This document shows, piece by piece, positions 13,175 to 27,400 of a DNA stretch of 64,000 nt. Below the pieces are notes generated by a model, which did not search any database, had not been told where the DNA came from, and worked only from the letters and a program-made list of their open reading frames with translations. Within the stretch, counting starts at the first letter, position 1. Every line of letters begins with the position of its first letter. The stretch lies in assembly GCA_002633005.1 (NCBI GenBank), contig NMRA01000057.1, forward strand, positions 493,567-557,566, given 5' to 3'. This stretch comes from Phoronis australis. Lineage: Eukaryota; Phoronida; Phoronidae. The translations under genes were made by a program, and so were the position numbers.

Positions 13175-14803
13175 CACGATCTTCTCTGTGATAGCACGTC
13201 TGCTGTCAGAGTTTTGTGAGATTTGTCACTAAGGATGGTTCTTCCCAAGGGGTTTTCTGTCTCTGCTGCTTTGATGTTTGTTCGTTTCGACATTTGGAAC
13301 AAATTTTAGCGAAGGTCTTATACCCACTCGTACCGTTGGCCGTTTGGGGGAAAAGTGTCGTAAGTAAACGCTCGTAAAATTATTGGCGTACAAACACGCG
13401 TGAACTCAAATAGAATTTATTCAGATAAATGTTATATCTGGCTAATAGGTAAAGAGTTTCGCGGTTCATACCAATGTTTCAAAATTGCTCCAGAAACCGT
13501 ATTCGTACGACAGCAAATTTTGCGGGTCAACGACCTTTCAGACCTGCATAGAATAGTGTGTCTTTGGAAGAGGTAAGGAAAAATCAATAGAGAGTTTTGA
13601 CACGTTATCGATTTTTGCGAGTGAATTTGTTTGGAATCTTGACTCTGAGTTCTACATTAATCGCTTTCTTTACTCGATGAACTACCTCTTATGAAGCTAC
13701 ACAGGAAACAATAAGCTGTCGGTTTGAAGTTTTCTTTTTGTTATATCCCACGCATTCACTGCACGTAGCATTCCCTTCAAAGCATACGGAACTTTAAGTA
13801 AATCTGTACATATAATTACACATAATTACAACGGTAACCATGAAAGACAATTTCAATTTTCCGTTAAGAACGGTGCATTATGGCACTTCTGTGTCATTTC
13901 TACACTGAAACTTGGAATGAATTGAATTTAAAAAAAAATAAATTCTCTGTATAACGTTATTTGTGCGTGGCAGGGACTCAACAACCTACTAAGAAGATAG
14001 TAAAGGTTCGTAACAAAAAAAAACCTACATATTTTTGACAATGTTTATGAATGATAGATCAATTCATAATACTCTATTGTCTGCAGCTATAATTCCCGAT
14101 CAATAGTTAAGTGAATGCTATACAATTTCGTTTTGATCTGAGAAGGCTACATTGCAAAGTAAAAGGCTCAACTTATGAATACATCAATTTTTTGCATTTT
14201 TTCGACTCATTATTGATCTTGCTCTTGTCATTTTCCTCATTTTATGCTCTAAGTTATTTAACGTAAATTGTTTGCATTTTCAACTTAATAAATTTCTATT
14301 CTTTCAATCTGTTTGTTCTTCGTTTTAAAAGTTCTGTGCAAACAAGTGTTCTTACATGTACAGAAGGAGGGAAATGGCCAGTAGCGACGCTGGTTCGTGG
14401 ACCATTCAACCTATGGTGATAAAACTGACGACCAAGGTTTTATAAAATCCCATCTTTGTTAGAAGTACTACACGTTTCACAACTACTGAGTTGTATTATC
14501 AAGACATATGACGTAAAAATTACAGAGACTATATGAAACGATGGATGTCATAGGACGACTACATTCTATTGAGTTGGGGTTTGTGTTCTAAAAATTTGAA
14601 ACTTTCTTTTACAAGCAGACGGAAATTACCAAGCAACGTGATTTTGTTAAAATTTATCTCGTGACCCGTATCTTGGCATGACTTGTCGGATTTTGAAATT
14701 TAGACTTAATCAACATTGTAATGATAAAGGGGAATCTGTGAATACTCATGTGATACATAGTCTCTGTAATTTCCAGGCCGCCAGCAGTCACTCGGAGATT
14801 CAC

Positions 14804-14893
14804 CATGCTAACTCTCGCCATGCTAACTCTCGCCATGCTAACTCTCGCCATGCTAACTCTCGCCATGCTAACTCTCGCCATGCTAACTCTCGC
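14804..14893. repeat. 15-bp minisatellite, six perfect copies
   Basis: The unit catgctaactctcgc is repeated six times without a mismatch, so the array expanded recently. Because 15 is a multiple of three, frames stay open on both strands (HANSR on +, MARVS-like on -). That produces the small open frames here, which I do not regard as genes. Confidence 0.95.
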
Positions 14894-15450
14894 TGATAAG
14901 AGTCGATTAATGGCGGTCGATACATTCTTGTAATTTCAATATCTGTACCAGTTTCCTCATCAGTATACATAGGTATTTTCTCCTTGGATAGACAGTCCAT
15001 GGTGACAGGCCACTTGTTTACAAAATCTAAACAAGATGTCAACGCGCACCTCCCGGCCTCACAATATATGGTGTCTTCACAAAAAACAGTTGATGAGCAA
15101 CGAAAACACCACTGGCGTGTTTGGTGACTCAGCTGCATACAAAATGAGAGAACTGGGAGGGAAAACAGAAAATACGCCCCACGCAATATTCGTTTTTCAC
15201 AATTGCCAGAGTGGTGCTGACGTCACTAGACAAAGACTACGTCTATACGTACGCCCTACTGGTTGGTCAAGAGCTTTCAGTGCGCACAATGCCTGCATTC
15301 CTTGAATGAATAGACAATAGAGGGCGACCTTAGTCACGAGTTCACTGTTAGTTATTGTTAGTTGTGAAGCGGGCGTTGCATATTCAGTACCTGCAGCGTG
15401 ATTGATTATTCTTAATCACACTAGCTGGAAACCAGAGGTTCGAAGCAGTA

Positions 15451-18400
15451 ATGTATTGGCAAGGTGCTCTTGTGTTTTTGGTGGTAATTTCGAGGTGAGT
15501 TTTGTGAGAAGAAGCTGAACTTCTTCACAAAGGCAACAGGTGCATACAGCTATACCTTGCGGTTTATTTCCTGGTCCTTATATTTCCGCCTTCATCAAGG
15601 TAAGTGAATATGAGACGGCGGGGTCTTCAATATTGAGAGCTTTTCAGTCTCAGAGCCAAAAGTAAATAGACCGGTGCTAAGAAGTACGTGTTCAGTCTCG
15701 GAGAAACAAGCTACGCCCGTGAATATAATGACGGTCATCTCACCCTTGGTGAATTCCAACTAGATTTGTTGCCCAAAATCATAGAACCCATGGTAGGTAT
15801 ACATGTACCTAGAAATCGTACACTCTTACACTGAACACTACGCCAAGGGTACTAATTACAAAACAGATAAACAACCCCATAAACAACTTTATTGCTCATA
15901 ATAAAAAGATATTTTGAGAAATACGAAGCAGTGTGGATTTTTTGTGCATTCCATTTATTTCCTTGCTGGCGCTAATCCTCCTGAGGTTGGTGACACCTCA
16001 TGCACGTTTTCCAAGAAAAACAGATCTTACGAGGTTATGTATCAAGATAGCGATGGCGTCCTACTTCCCCGCCTCGAGCAGTTGGGAAACCGCAAATGAG
16101 CTAGTACGTTCTGAGACACATTTGCGGGTTGGAATTCTGGGATTCGAGCGTACGTGCCATGTTCTCTGTAGGTAAAGTTCCTGTATGTGAGGTTGGCGAA
16201 TAAAGTGTCCCAAATTCAAATTAAGCCAACGTTGTATGTGATCAAAACGAGCTATGATCTATGATGCGGGTGCAAAAATAATCAAAGTCGCGAGTCCTAG
16301 GATTCTCTTACCATATTCGTGGGGAAATTAATTTGTGTCTCTGACAAGCTGCGGTCATGAGATCACCTGCTTTTATCAAAGGTTATTTTGATGATTAAAA
16401 ATAACACGTGTTAGTTGAAAAAAAATCGAAACTTTGTGAAAACTCATAAGATCTTATCTAGGTTTAATTCTAAATTATCCAAAACCAGTCAACAATTGTG
16501 AAGAAAATTAAGAAACTACGTGATCTGAAGTTACACGTAGTTCACGATTAAGGGATGGACGAGATCGCAATTATGAGCACAAAAACGACGGTCCCAAATT
16601 TTAAAACCTGGAATAAAACTATGAGAGAAACTCCTACCGATCTACGTAGATGTAGAAAAGGTCGAAATGTGGTACATGTATTTATGACATCGGTTGCTAA
16701 ATTCCATAAAAAGGATTGAAGATAAACGCATTGAGAATAATATATTCACTCCAATCTTAAAAACCACATTTGCAGTGCCACTTTAGAGGCGAAACTGAAA
16801 TTGAAAAAAAAATATAAATGTTTCTTCAGCGGAGTCTCCGATCGCAGAGACAACAGACAAACTGAATTCGGTTTTCAAACTAACTGTGCAAATTTTGATT
16901 GTTAAGTGCGTTATTCAAAAACTAATCAATAGCCACGTGAGGTCGCTCTACAGACAAAGGTATGCTGAAACCCGCCTTCCGTTCAGTTAACCTGATTCCC
17001 GGGCCTCACCCGCTGACGTCACGGATTGCTTGTGAAGGCCCAGGTACAGCGCACTAGAACGATGGTTTTCAGTGGCTTTCAGCTGGCACTTTTTTTCTAA
17101 CCAGGAAGCTGGCGTGCGCATGCTTTTATCCGGTAAACCGAGGTTGCTGAACTCTCTGGTGAGCTAGGTGTTTATATTGTGATATTATCAACAAACTGAG
17201 CTGAAATTCATATAACTATCGATTCCTTATTAGGAAAATAAATTAACAGTGGCTTCACTCTTTTCGCTTGGCATTTTTCAGTTTCATAGGTTGCATGCCT
17301 TTTATGAATTGAAAAAAAATGTCTTACAGCAGGGGCGGATCCAGAATTTTGCGTTGGGGAGGGGGGCAAGAGCAGAGTATTAGAGACAGGATTTTGCCCG
17401 TCAGACATTCACACCCCGAGCTGCCAAATGGAATCTGGGAGAATTTTAGAAGGGGGCCATAGCCCCCTCGTCGCCCCCCCACAAATCCGTCACTGTACAG
17501 TGTTACAGTACACGTACACTGCTGCCGCCCAATTTCCACCACCCAGCGACCTACACAGTATTCACTCCTTAGAACACCACAATTTTCAACCCTCCAGGTA
17601 GCCACAATTCTCGAGCTACACACCTCCCATCGTCGCCATAATTTTTCTTCGCATTTCCCTCTCTGAGGTGGGCCCCCACAACTTGAGGGTCCTAAGCCAT
17701 TCAGATCACCTTGAGTATATTCGGAGCCTCAAATTTCTCCGTAGAGGTGCAATTTAACCTGCGTGACTTTCAAAATTAATGGAGAATGATTGGCCATAAT
17801 GACCAAAGTTCGAGTATGCACTGAAAACATTTACCTCCAATGACATCCAAAATACATGGGGTGTTTTCATAACCTCAAATTTCACCTAATAGGCGAACGC
17901 TATCTGCGCGTGTGCGGACTTCAGCTAGCCTTCTATTCTCAAGACTGGCAATCACGTGACTTGCCATATTTTGGATAAGGTTCATCTCAGACAGGATATT
18001 TGAGGCTACGAAAATACCCGAAGTGTTTCGAAGAAAAAAATGTAAATAAAAAATAGTCGAGGTGCTCTAGATGTTTCGAGGGTAAATTTGTAGCTACTAA
18101 AATACCTGAGAGGTGTCCCAAATGGGCCCTAAGCTTTATTTTTATGTATAATCTAATACTAGAAGAATCTCCACCCATTTAGACAGTGACTAAAAAAACA
18201 TTAGGTATGTGATCTGAGTTGGAGTTCAATGAAAATGTAGCCTAATGTTCCAAATGCACAATCTTTTTTAGGGGTTAATCCTACCAGCTTTATCCTTTCT
18301 AGTAATTCTTGGGCAGCTGTCTTTTTCACCCATTAAGCTTGAAAAAGTGGACTCTGATTCCTGTTGTCAAAAATGAGTGTCTGGTTACCACAGTTTCAAA

Positions 18401-21400
18401 AATACAGATATACTAAAACCCCCTCTGCAGTAGGAAAAAGGTACCATTTGCTGTGTTTTTAGCTCCTAGTGTGAAACCTATTGTATTCATGACAAAAAGT
18501 TTGATTTGGTAGGAATTTTTTCAAGCACCATTTTGAAGAGAAATTGTTTGTGAAAAATCACCCAGCTGAGTGTCATGTCCTGTATAAACCTGTGGGAGTA
18601 TTCCCATGGAATGGTTTTAGGAGGGTACTCTGAAAACCCAAGGAGGGTGAAATTAACCCTATCCGTAACAATGAACATCTTTGGAAAGTACAAGCACAAT
18701 TGTTGATTTCAGAATGTGCTTCTCAGGTGGTGTCTTCTGGCCTCCAGATTTCCTTCGAATTAAATTCATTAAAGCTGCTTTGAATGCCTCTTGTGTGAAA
18801 AAAAATTTTTGATCTGAACAACTTACCACTAAATAAAGGAATTGGAATGACTAATGACAAAAAGAGGAAAATTTTCCAGGTGATGTATGGTTTCACAAAT
18901 AGGCTTGTGTGATAAAAAAATTTGTATTGTAAAATTTAACTGAAATAAATGTTTTTACATTAATCAAGTCAAAATATTGATAAAAAGAAGAAGCTCGAAA
19001 TGAAATAAGAGGAAATGAAAACAAAAAATAGTAAATCCTCTTAAAAGAAGAACATTCCAAGCCCTGTGTATTCCCTGTTTCAATTTGCTCCTTAGTGGAC
19101 TTGGAAGAACTCAAAACTTTGCTTTTGCTCAAAGATATGTTTGGTGCACTTTGACCCGCCTGGTCAAGCCAGGTTATTGTACCAGGTCTCCAGCAATAAC
19201 AAACTATCAGTTCAACTCAAGCCAATATACCACATGTAATCTCAGTAAGGAGCTGTACGAGATCAAGAGTCTAATCACGAGCACACACGTTATGATTGAC
19301 ACGGGACACTAGTATCCAAATCCAATGGCTGCCAGATATGACAATCTTCATGTGAGTGCTTGTGATTAGACTTTGCTACCATTTTGGCCTAAAACAACAA
19401 TGTTAGTACGAGTCTAATCTTATATTGTTACATGACGGTTCTAAAGAGAGGTTGGGTTAATAGCAGCTTGAAAAAATGGCTCACTTTGTGGGTAAGGTAC
19501 TTAAAGGGTTCATTTTTTTCAACACAGTTTCGTACAGAAGTTGTCTTAATCTCTATATTGTTCTTAAACGCTTTTTAGGTTAAACAGTTTCTAGTCTAGT
19601 CTTTGCGTGATTTAGAACCATGAAAAGGGATTATGTTTTGAGAATACACCTCTTGAGTAAAGCATTCAATCCAAATGGAACTCGAAATTGTTTTGTTCAC
19701 TTCCAGTCCACTTTCTTGCGAGTTCAAGATCGTACTTGATGACCACTAGATTTGAGCTAAACATTTGAGTAAAAACAAGATTTCTAGTAAAAACTCGAAC
19801 TCAGACTAGAACTTTTAGCTCTAATGCTGGAATCATTAAGTGCCATCATTAAGCACTCAAATATAGAATAAAAGTCTTGAGTTCAATCAAAAGTAGATTA
19901 GATAATGACAAAAAAATCTTTAGTAAGAAGATGAAACCCAGGGCCCAGGTGTTACTTTCATAATGGTTTATGTTTTCACAAGGCAGTGAATGGGCAACTT
20001 GAGTGGCAAATAGAAGTGCCGGGGGTGAGGAAATTTTCCTTTACCCAAAAACCCTACTCAGAAGGCGTATGCTATAAATGCATTACGAAATTTAAAATAA
20101 AAAAACATATACCCTTGAAGTTTTGAGAAACTTTGTAATCATAAGTTAAGTTTCCGTATTTTGTGCATCTTTAAGTAACTTGTTCGAATAGTTTTTATTA
20201 GCGGCTTCTGTTTTTCCGAAACCAAATCTCAGTGTCACTCACCAACAGGAATATCTTTGCAATAAAGTTTTTGGTTTGATTACTAGTTTGTTCGAAATCC
20301 TGTAAAAGGACATCAACTCCTGTTTATTGGTAAATTGACGAGACCAGATTATTTAAATCTTCGACAGAAAAGTGCGATATAATCCTAATTAGCCCTCGAA
20401 ACTTTGGTACAAGTACGAAAAATCCCTGCAGAGCCCACTCAGTTGTTAATAAGAGTCTCTAACACTTTCAAAAAGTTAATGGGAGCCTGAGGCGCTTCGT
20501 CTCGACCCACATGATGCCATTTGCGACACCGCGCGAATTTTTGATTTAAGAAGACCATGTCTTTCCCACTTAGGAAGTACTTTAATAACATAATCGAAGT
20601 GAGCGAACCAGGTTTGAGCGAAATCACCAAAACAGGATTTAGTTTCAGTTTCATGATGTACGGTGCATGTGTGGTGTACACGTATATGCAATTCCTGAGT
20701 TGTAACATTCTTTCGTCTCATATTCTTAATTGCACTAAGAATATGAACTATTGCTTTCTCTTTCAGTATTCACTGTCGAGACCAGAACTTCGACGATGGT
20801 GTTGTCTCCGTAAGAGTGAAAGGGAGGTCCGGCAAAATTGAAATTTGTCAAAAAGCTAACAATGCTACGAAAAGGCGGGGCAAATGCTCCACGTTGGAAT
20901 TCGATGACATCAGTACGTGACGTAATTCAGTTTCCAATGTGTAATATGCATAGATCAGAATTGTTTCCATGTTCAGAAGTGTACAAAACCTGCACTTTTC
21001 TGTACCGCCTCCTCCGCATGTGTACTGAACTCATTGACATTTCTTAGGACATTATTGATTTGTCCAGTCATCATATACATTTACATGTATGCTTGGAGTA
21101 CAATGCTCGTCTTAATCTCTTAATACAATTTTTCGAACAGTTTACAAGTAAAAATCAATTGATAAAGCAGTGAGTTTTGTTCATTCACATCTCCATTTTA
21201 TGACTAGAAAAGCCACTGTCCCACTCTCCCTAATATCTTACATGTACGTGCACATTTTGCTCGTTAATGGTTGTGGAAATTGTGTTAAGTGTTAACGGTC
21301 CTTTATGGTTGAAAAGCGGATTTTGCGCTAATTGTTGGGTGGGACAAATTTCTTGAATTTATTGCTTTAACCAGACCTATGAAACAGTGAAACCAGGTGT

Positions 21401-24400
21401 GAAATCCAGCCCGGTTATGGACTTATCAGTCTCTGGGAAATTATGGTCGAGAAAGGGCATTTTTCAGATTAGCCTCAGCACGGAATCGAACCTGCAACAC
21501 CTGAGGTCGCAGTCCAGTGCTCTGTTAACAAATCCTAATCAATTTGTAATTTAATCAAGAAAACACCATGGATTTTGATACTTTATAGCTCTGATCAAAG
21601 CGAATTAATTCCAAGAAGTCTATCATATCCAACAGTAATATCAAAATACGTTTTTTTTTGTCGTAAAAGCGATAATGTTCCTTTTAACACGCTTAAAATA
21701 CTCGGCTATTGATGCATTGGCCTTAAGCTCTATGTCTCGTTGCGACAGTTCAGTTCTCGTGTTTGAATCCATCTTAAGGCTGATCTCAAATACGCAATAG
21801 TGTCGCTGAAAATGCATCTTTTGCAAAAGAACTTAACACTTGAAAGCAACATTAACGTCTTCCGTGAACAGATTTTTGTTATTTTAGATGCACTGGCTAT
21901 CCAGATAATCACAGGAATAGCAACACAAGAAAACACGAATTAATCACTCAAACATGAGCTTGAAAAACGATAAATAAAGTAGCTTTTCCGAGCCATCTTG
22001 TGTCACCGGAACTATTTTTATTTAACAGGTGTCTATGAGGAATAGCAAATAAGTATTCTCGAGCTGTCGAAAACGAATGTAAGTTTAATACGCCTGATTG
22101 TTCTACATTGGGCATTTTATGACGTGGGCGTTCTCAGAGCGATGCTAAAACACATTGTAGTTGCTCCCATCAAGTCATGTGTGTTACAGTTTACGCTAGG
22201 TTTTAAAACAAATAGACCACTCGCCACTGGTCACAATCAGATAAGTGACAATTTTTTTACTTCGGGTGTGTTGTCTCTTTCTTTTATCTATTTCGTAGGT
22301 GCAAAGAATGGCTGCCATGAAATTCATGCAAATCTGATATTTTTCAGCCGAAACTTCAGATGAGGCGGGTGCAAGTGTCAGTTGCCCTAAACATTTTTAC
22401 AGAAATATGGCGCAAACAGACTTCGTCGTATCGGACCAGGAAGACCGCACGTTTCAAAATCTGTCTATCACCTATTTCAACTTCAGTGCCCCATTACAGG
22501 GAAACCGTTCACAATTCACTGCACAGGTTTACATCTTCCGAGAGAACGGCAGTTATACAGTTGCAAGCGAGGTACTTCATTTTTTCAAAGTTCACTTAAA
22601 CAAAAGAATCAAAGGGCGGAGAGAACAGTCACTTCCCAAAATACATGCAGTCCCTCTTCCGAGTCTGCGGTATTCACCCCCAGTGCTGAGCGTCACCGGG
22701 ACTCTCGTTCCATTGTTGCCGTGGTAACCAAACCACTAGTCTACATCAACATTAGTCGGCCATTCACCAGGGTAAAGTTCAATAACGCTAGGAACTTGCT
22801 AGGACCTCGCTAGAAATGCAAGACTTCGCGAGATTACGCGAGATACTGCCGTATATTCTAAATGCGAGCATTTTGGCTAGATTTTTCTCGCCACGAGAGC
22901 TACTGAACTCAGTTTATGTCAGTAAAGTAGTAGTGGGTTGCAATTTTAATTTAAAAAAAACATCCAAATGGAAAAAACAGTTGTATTTTTCCTGTGGTAT
23001 TACTGTTGAAGTCCGGATGATTTTAGAGGAAAAGCCTTCCGTAAAACTTGAATATCTGAATACATATTCTCGCAAATCAAGATGTTCTAGTACTGCAGTG
23101 TGGTGAAGTGACCATTTTAAACTGTATGTACACGCTGCAAAAATTTCAAGAACTAGGGATCCCACACACACGATTAAATCCCCGGCACCTAACTTGTAAA
23201 TCGGGCTTTGGTTGCCCTAGGTCTAGGCAATAGATACTGTCAGAAAACTGGCATCATACATCGTATTCACGCGGTCGTCATGTTACTAAGAGCTTCTTTT
23301 TAAGTTTTAAAAACAATTCCGAGCATAATCACCATGCCAAGCGTGATTTTTTCGCGTGCCTCGTTATATTTTTGCGTCAATTGTATCGTTTTTAAATCTA
23401 AAACGAGGTTCTTTTTAAAATGACGAGTGCCCACCGTTCAGACAATATGATATAATTATGTGAAAGTGTGCGTTGACATGAGCACATGAAAATATATCCA
23501 ACATCTCGAGCCGTGTCTCACTGGACATGCCAGTGCGTTTAAGGCCGCGGATGTGGAATTTGTACCGCAAATCCGGGACTTGGGTTAGTTTAGAGACGCT
23601 GCCACGGAATCGTTTCCATTCACTTGTTCCTTTATAAAAATCATCCTCGCGACACTGAATGAAAAAGGAATCAATCTTGACTTCATTTTTGTAGACCATT
23701 TTATCTTACTTCCGATAAGGGCAATGTGTCGCTCATTCTTAAATTTGTCTTGATCGCGCAGGAGGTGAACGTCCTTGCTGGGGATGTCAAAATAAACGTC
23801 GAGTTGGACGGCTGGGTGTTCTGCGGAGACGGGCCTGGTGAAGAGAAGCCAACGGGCCAAGAGAAAGCAGGTAAGTAGCCAGTCATTAACTAAACAACTG
23901 CGAAGAAGCAATCGCGGAAAGGCTAAGGGGCCGACAACATTGGTTTCCTTCCTGTTGTCGAAGGATTTCCTCTACATTCGTGCAAACGCCGAAAGTTCCT
24001 AAAGCGAGAGGCTCTTCACTACAAAGGATACATCTGAAAATGTGAAGAGTGTGCCGGAGTATTAAACACCTTTTGTTTAAGACTAGCTCATTCACGTTCA
24101 TGGAAATTTCACGTGCCACAAATGAGACACGGTTTGTTTTGCAGCCAGGGGACACATGAGTAATTAGATCAGTCCAAGTCCTGTTTATTTCTGACAAGTT
24201 CTTTACACGTGGGGTGTGGGCAAACGACCTTCGGCACACGGTCAACCACCACTCATTTCGGACTCGAATATAATTTTTATATTCTTATATGCAAAAATAC
24301 ATGTTACTGTGGTTATTAGACACAGTGGTGTACCTACCAAAAACGACGCCCGATGATTTGCTCGAGTTTCCTTAATTCACGCGCGAAATTTGGCTTCAAA

Positions 24401-27400
24401 GCATCCTCTTGAATATTGAGGAATTGTCAACCACGATATTTTCACCAAATCCATGTCTCGATCGCACCATTTCAGAGAGCGATAGAAAAGTTTATTCGAT
24501 GAGCGTTAACCTCACCCACCGCACCGGAAACCGGCACTCGCAGGGCCAGGTCAAAATTATAAGTAGCAGGCTTGTCCCTGCCATTGTTCACGAGGACAGA
24601 GATCTATCCCGTACTGACTCTCCAAAGTAAAGAGCGCGCATCGGAGTATAATGAGCCCTCAGAGTAGGGCAACTTCAGGGTGGTGACGTTTAATCAAAGC
24701 TTAGTGCCATTATATGCTCTTTCAACAAGATCAGATTTTTTCAAAATAAAGATCATTTAACATGTGTTGATTTTTAAGTTGATTTTAGTTACCTTTGGCG
24801 CGCTTATAAAATGGTATCCACAGTTTAATAATAGTGAACTTCATTTTTCAAGAACGATAGAACAAATCGTAAAACACATGATTACGAATAGAGTGTACAT
24901 GCTGGGCTCTTATTTATGGAAAGTCCTATTTTAGTGAATTTTTGATTGATATACACCTGTACCCCTTTATGCTCTAGTCGGTTAAAACAAAATGGAGGTT
25001 GTCTTTAAAAAAAAAAGAAATTCCAATACACCTGCCCGGTGTTACTTCAATCACATTTGACGATAAATAAGCTAAGTATCGCGACTCAGATTTGCACAGC
25101 TCGTGCAAAATACATTCCCTTTATATAAAATTTCAACAACGGAAGTTTCAAACTAAGCACAGTCTTCCTCAGTTCGTCACTCCATTGTCCTTTTGTATAC
25201 GTAGGAATACAGGTAACAATCACCATGGCAATAAAGGGACCGTCAGGTGGCAAACCAAAGAAAAAGGCGCCTGGACCGCGAACCGATGGAAGAAAACCTG
25301 GTGGCAAACCAAGAAAGTACAGAAAGCCGAATAATAATACCGAAGATTTCGATCTGGGAGACGATACGTCATTATCATGTTCAAAATACGTTGAGGTAAG
25401 GAACGAATACAAAAGTGTCCTATTGTGAGAAATGACCGTGGGAAAAAGTGATGTGTGAATATCGCAAATTTTCTGACAAATCATAGCGTTTCAAACCTTG
25501 CTTACCCTTGCTTACGTGCCTCAGTATAGATTATCCCAAAAATACCTGACCTTGGTTGACATAAATGCGGTGGGCGACTAGTTTCTTTTTTAGTCGGCGA
25601 GCACATGTCTTAAATTGAGTCGGGTACAGACCAGGGCCAATTATATTTTTAGTCTGATGAATTTTTCAGAGAAAGTTGCTAGTTTCATCCTATATGGCCC
25701 AAAGCTGACATTGAAAAAATAACATTAGGAAAAAATCACTTCTCCGTCGTAGTGAAAACCTTTTCCGCCGCGGAGAAAACGTTTTCCGTTGCATAAAGGT
25801 TTTTTTCCGCGGAGAAAGGTGATTTTTACGTAATGTTATTTTTTTCAGTGTCAGCTTTAGGCTACCGTACTCGTGCCGTGTAGCAACATAAATTTCTCTG
25901 TTCAATCACAACGTGTCCGTTCATTCTATCCAAGAGTTGATGCCAGATCACATAATAGATCGCCTGGCCTTTGACCAAAACATCCTGGAATTGTGGGTAA
26001 CACAACAGCTGCTTGGGGGACATTTAGGAGGTCAAGCTTTTGCAAGCACGGGATTAAAACAGCAATTTACAAGTTAACTAATTAACCGATTCTGGGGATT
26101 TTAATATTTGGTAGTGTAGTGTTACGTTCCGTGACAAGTAATATAAAGTGGGAATTGTGAAATACCGTAGAGTAAGTAGACTGGAGAAGATGATAATCCC
26201 TAACCAGAGTCCAAGCATATCCGTCCTACAGCAAACTTCGTGTACATGTATCCAAAGTGTAGACATTTTACACCTGCATGGGACCACCAATCACATCGTC
26301 AAGCATTTCTTTGCTTATGTCAAGGTTTATTGAAATTACATGTTGCTGTAACTGTCCCTTAGGAGAAATAGACAAACAGGGACTAAGGGACACAAGCTGC
26401 AAGCCAGTTGGTATAGACCGTATAAATAATTTATCTGAAAAGTATAGTCTTTTTGATGTTTGGAGGTATCAACATCCTGGGAAGAAACAGTTAACATGGC
26501 ATAATAAGTGTTTCAAGTGCCAAAGTAGAATTGGTTACTGGCTTTGTTCCAAGTTTTTTAAGGACCATATTAAATGGAGTATACATTCTGATATGCTGCT
26601 GTTAAAATCACAATTACACTGAATGAGATTTGTGCTAGAGGGCCTGGTTTTTGGAAACTTAATAACAGCCTTTTCGAAAATGATGTCTATGTTAAGAATT
26701 TGAAAGAAGTTATTACAAAACAGGTCAAGGAATATGCAGACTTAAAGTATAAAAACACAAAATGGGAAGTGGTAAAAATGAAAATCAGGGAGCACACCAT
26801 ACTTTTTTCAAATCAAAAAAGGACAACTGATAATAATAGAGAGGAGGAACTCATTAATTCGATAAATAAATTTACAGTTGAATTAGAAAAGGATGACTCA
26901 AATAATGAAGCAATGGAAGGCTTGGATAGAGCCAGAGTAGAATTACAATTATTGCAGACCCATAAAGTAAAAGGAGAGATGACCAGAAGTGCATTTAGAG
27001 ATCATGGAAGGTTTGGAGAGAGCAAGAGTAGAATTACAATTTAGTATAAATTCAAGCAGACTCTGAGCTGAAATGTGTGAATGTGAGAGTGAATGTGTTT
27101 GTGTTTGTTTTCTTTTCTACTGTTTTTTTATTGTTAATTTCAGTTTCTGCAAATAAACTTATTAAAAATGAAAAAAAAACAAGTAGCTACTTTTAACAAT
27201 GTGGTCTATGAGATTTATGCAGACATTCACCGCTACGGAAATGAGTTTACATTGTTGCAACCTCAACTACAAGGTGCTGATTTCAAACTTCATTATCATG
27301 GAACTTTTTATATAATTACTTTTTACATAGTCGTTTGTTTATATCGCATGAAGTGATCATCGTTTAAAACTAAAAGTACATGTACAATTTCAATGTTTCT

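Larger units (their letters stand above)
12515..15450. other. Intergenic region between the sushi and SAARP-like genes
   Basis: It contains the 3' flank of the sushi gene, a MITE at 12971-13174, AT-rich unique sequence, and a 15-bp minisatellite at 14804-14893. I see no supported exon. Confidence 0.55.

Noticed and set aside
14800-15186. Open frame of 128 codons on the minus strand with repeated WRELA text
   Set aside because: Most of its end is the 15-bp minisatellite read in a lucky frame, and the remainder has no family resemblance.
21471-21531. Functional tRNA gene
   Set aside because: The B box is good but the 5' half and acceptor stem do not pair, so a SINE or pseudo-tRNA is more likely.
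24409-24630. 73-codon + frame between exons 4 and 5 of the SAARP-like gene
   Set aside because: Exons 4 and 5 already join in phase, this frame lacks paired splice sites, and its sequence does not resemble the family.
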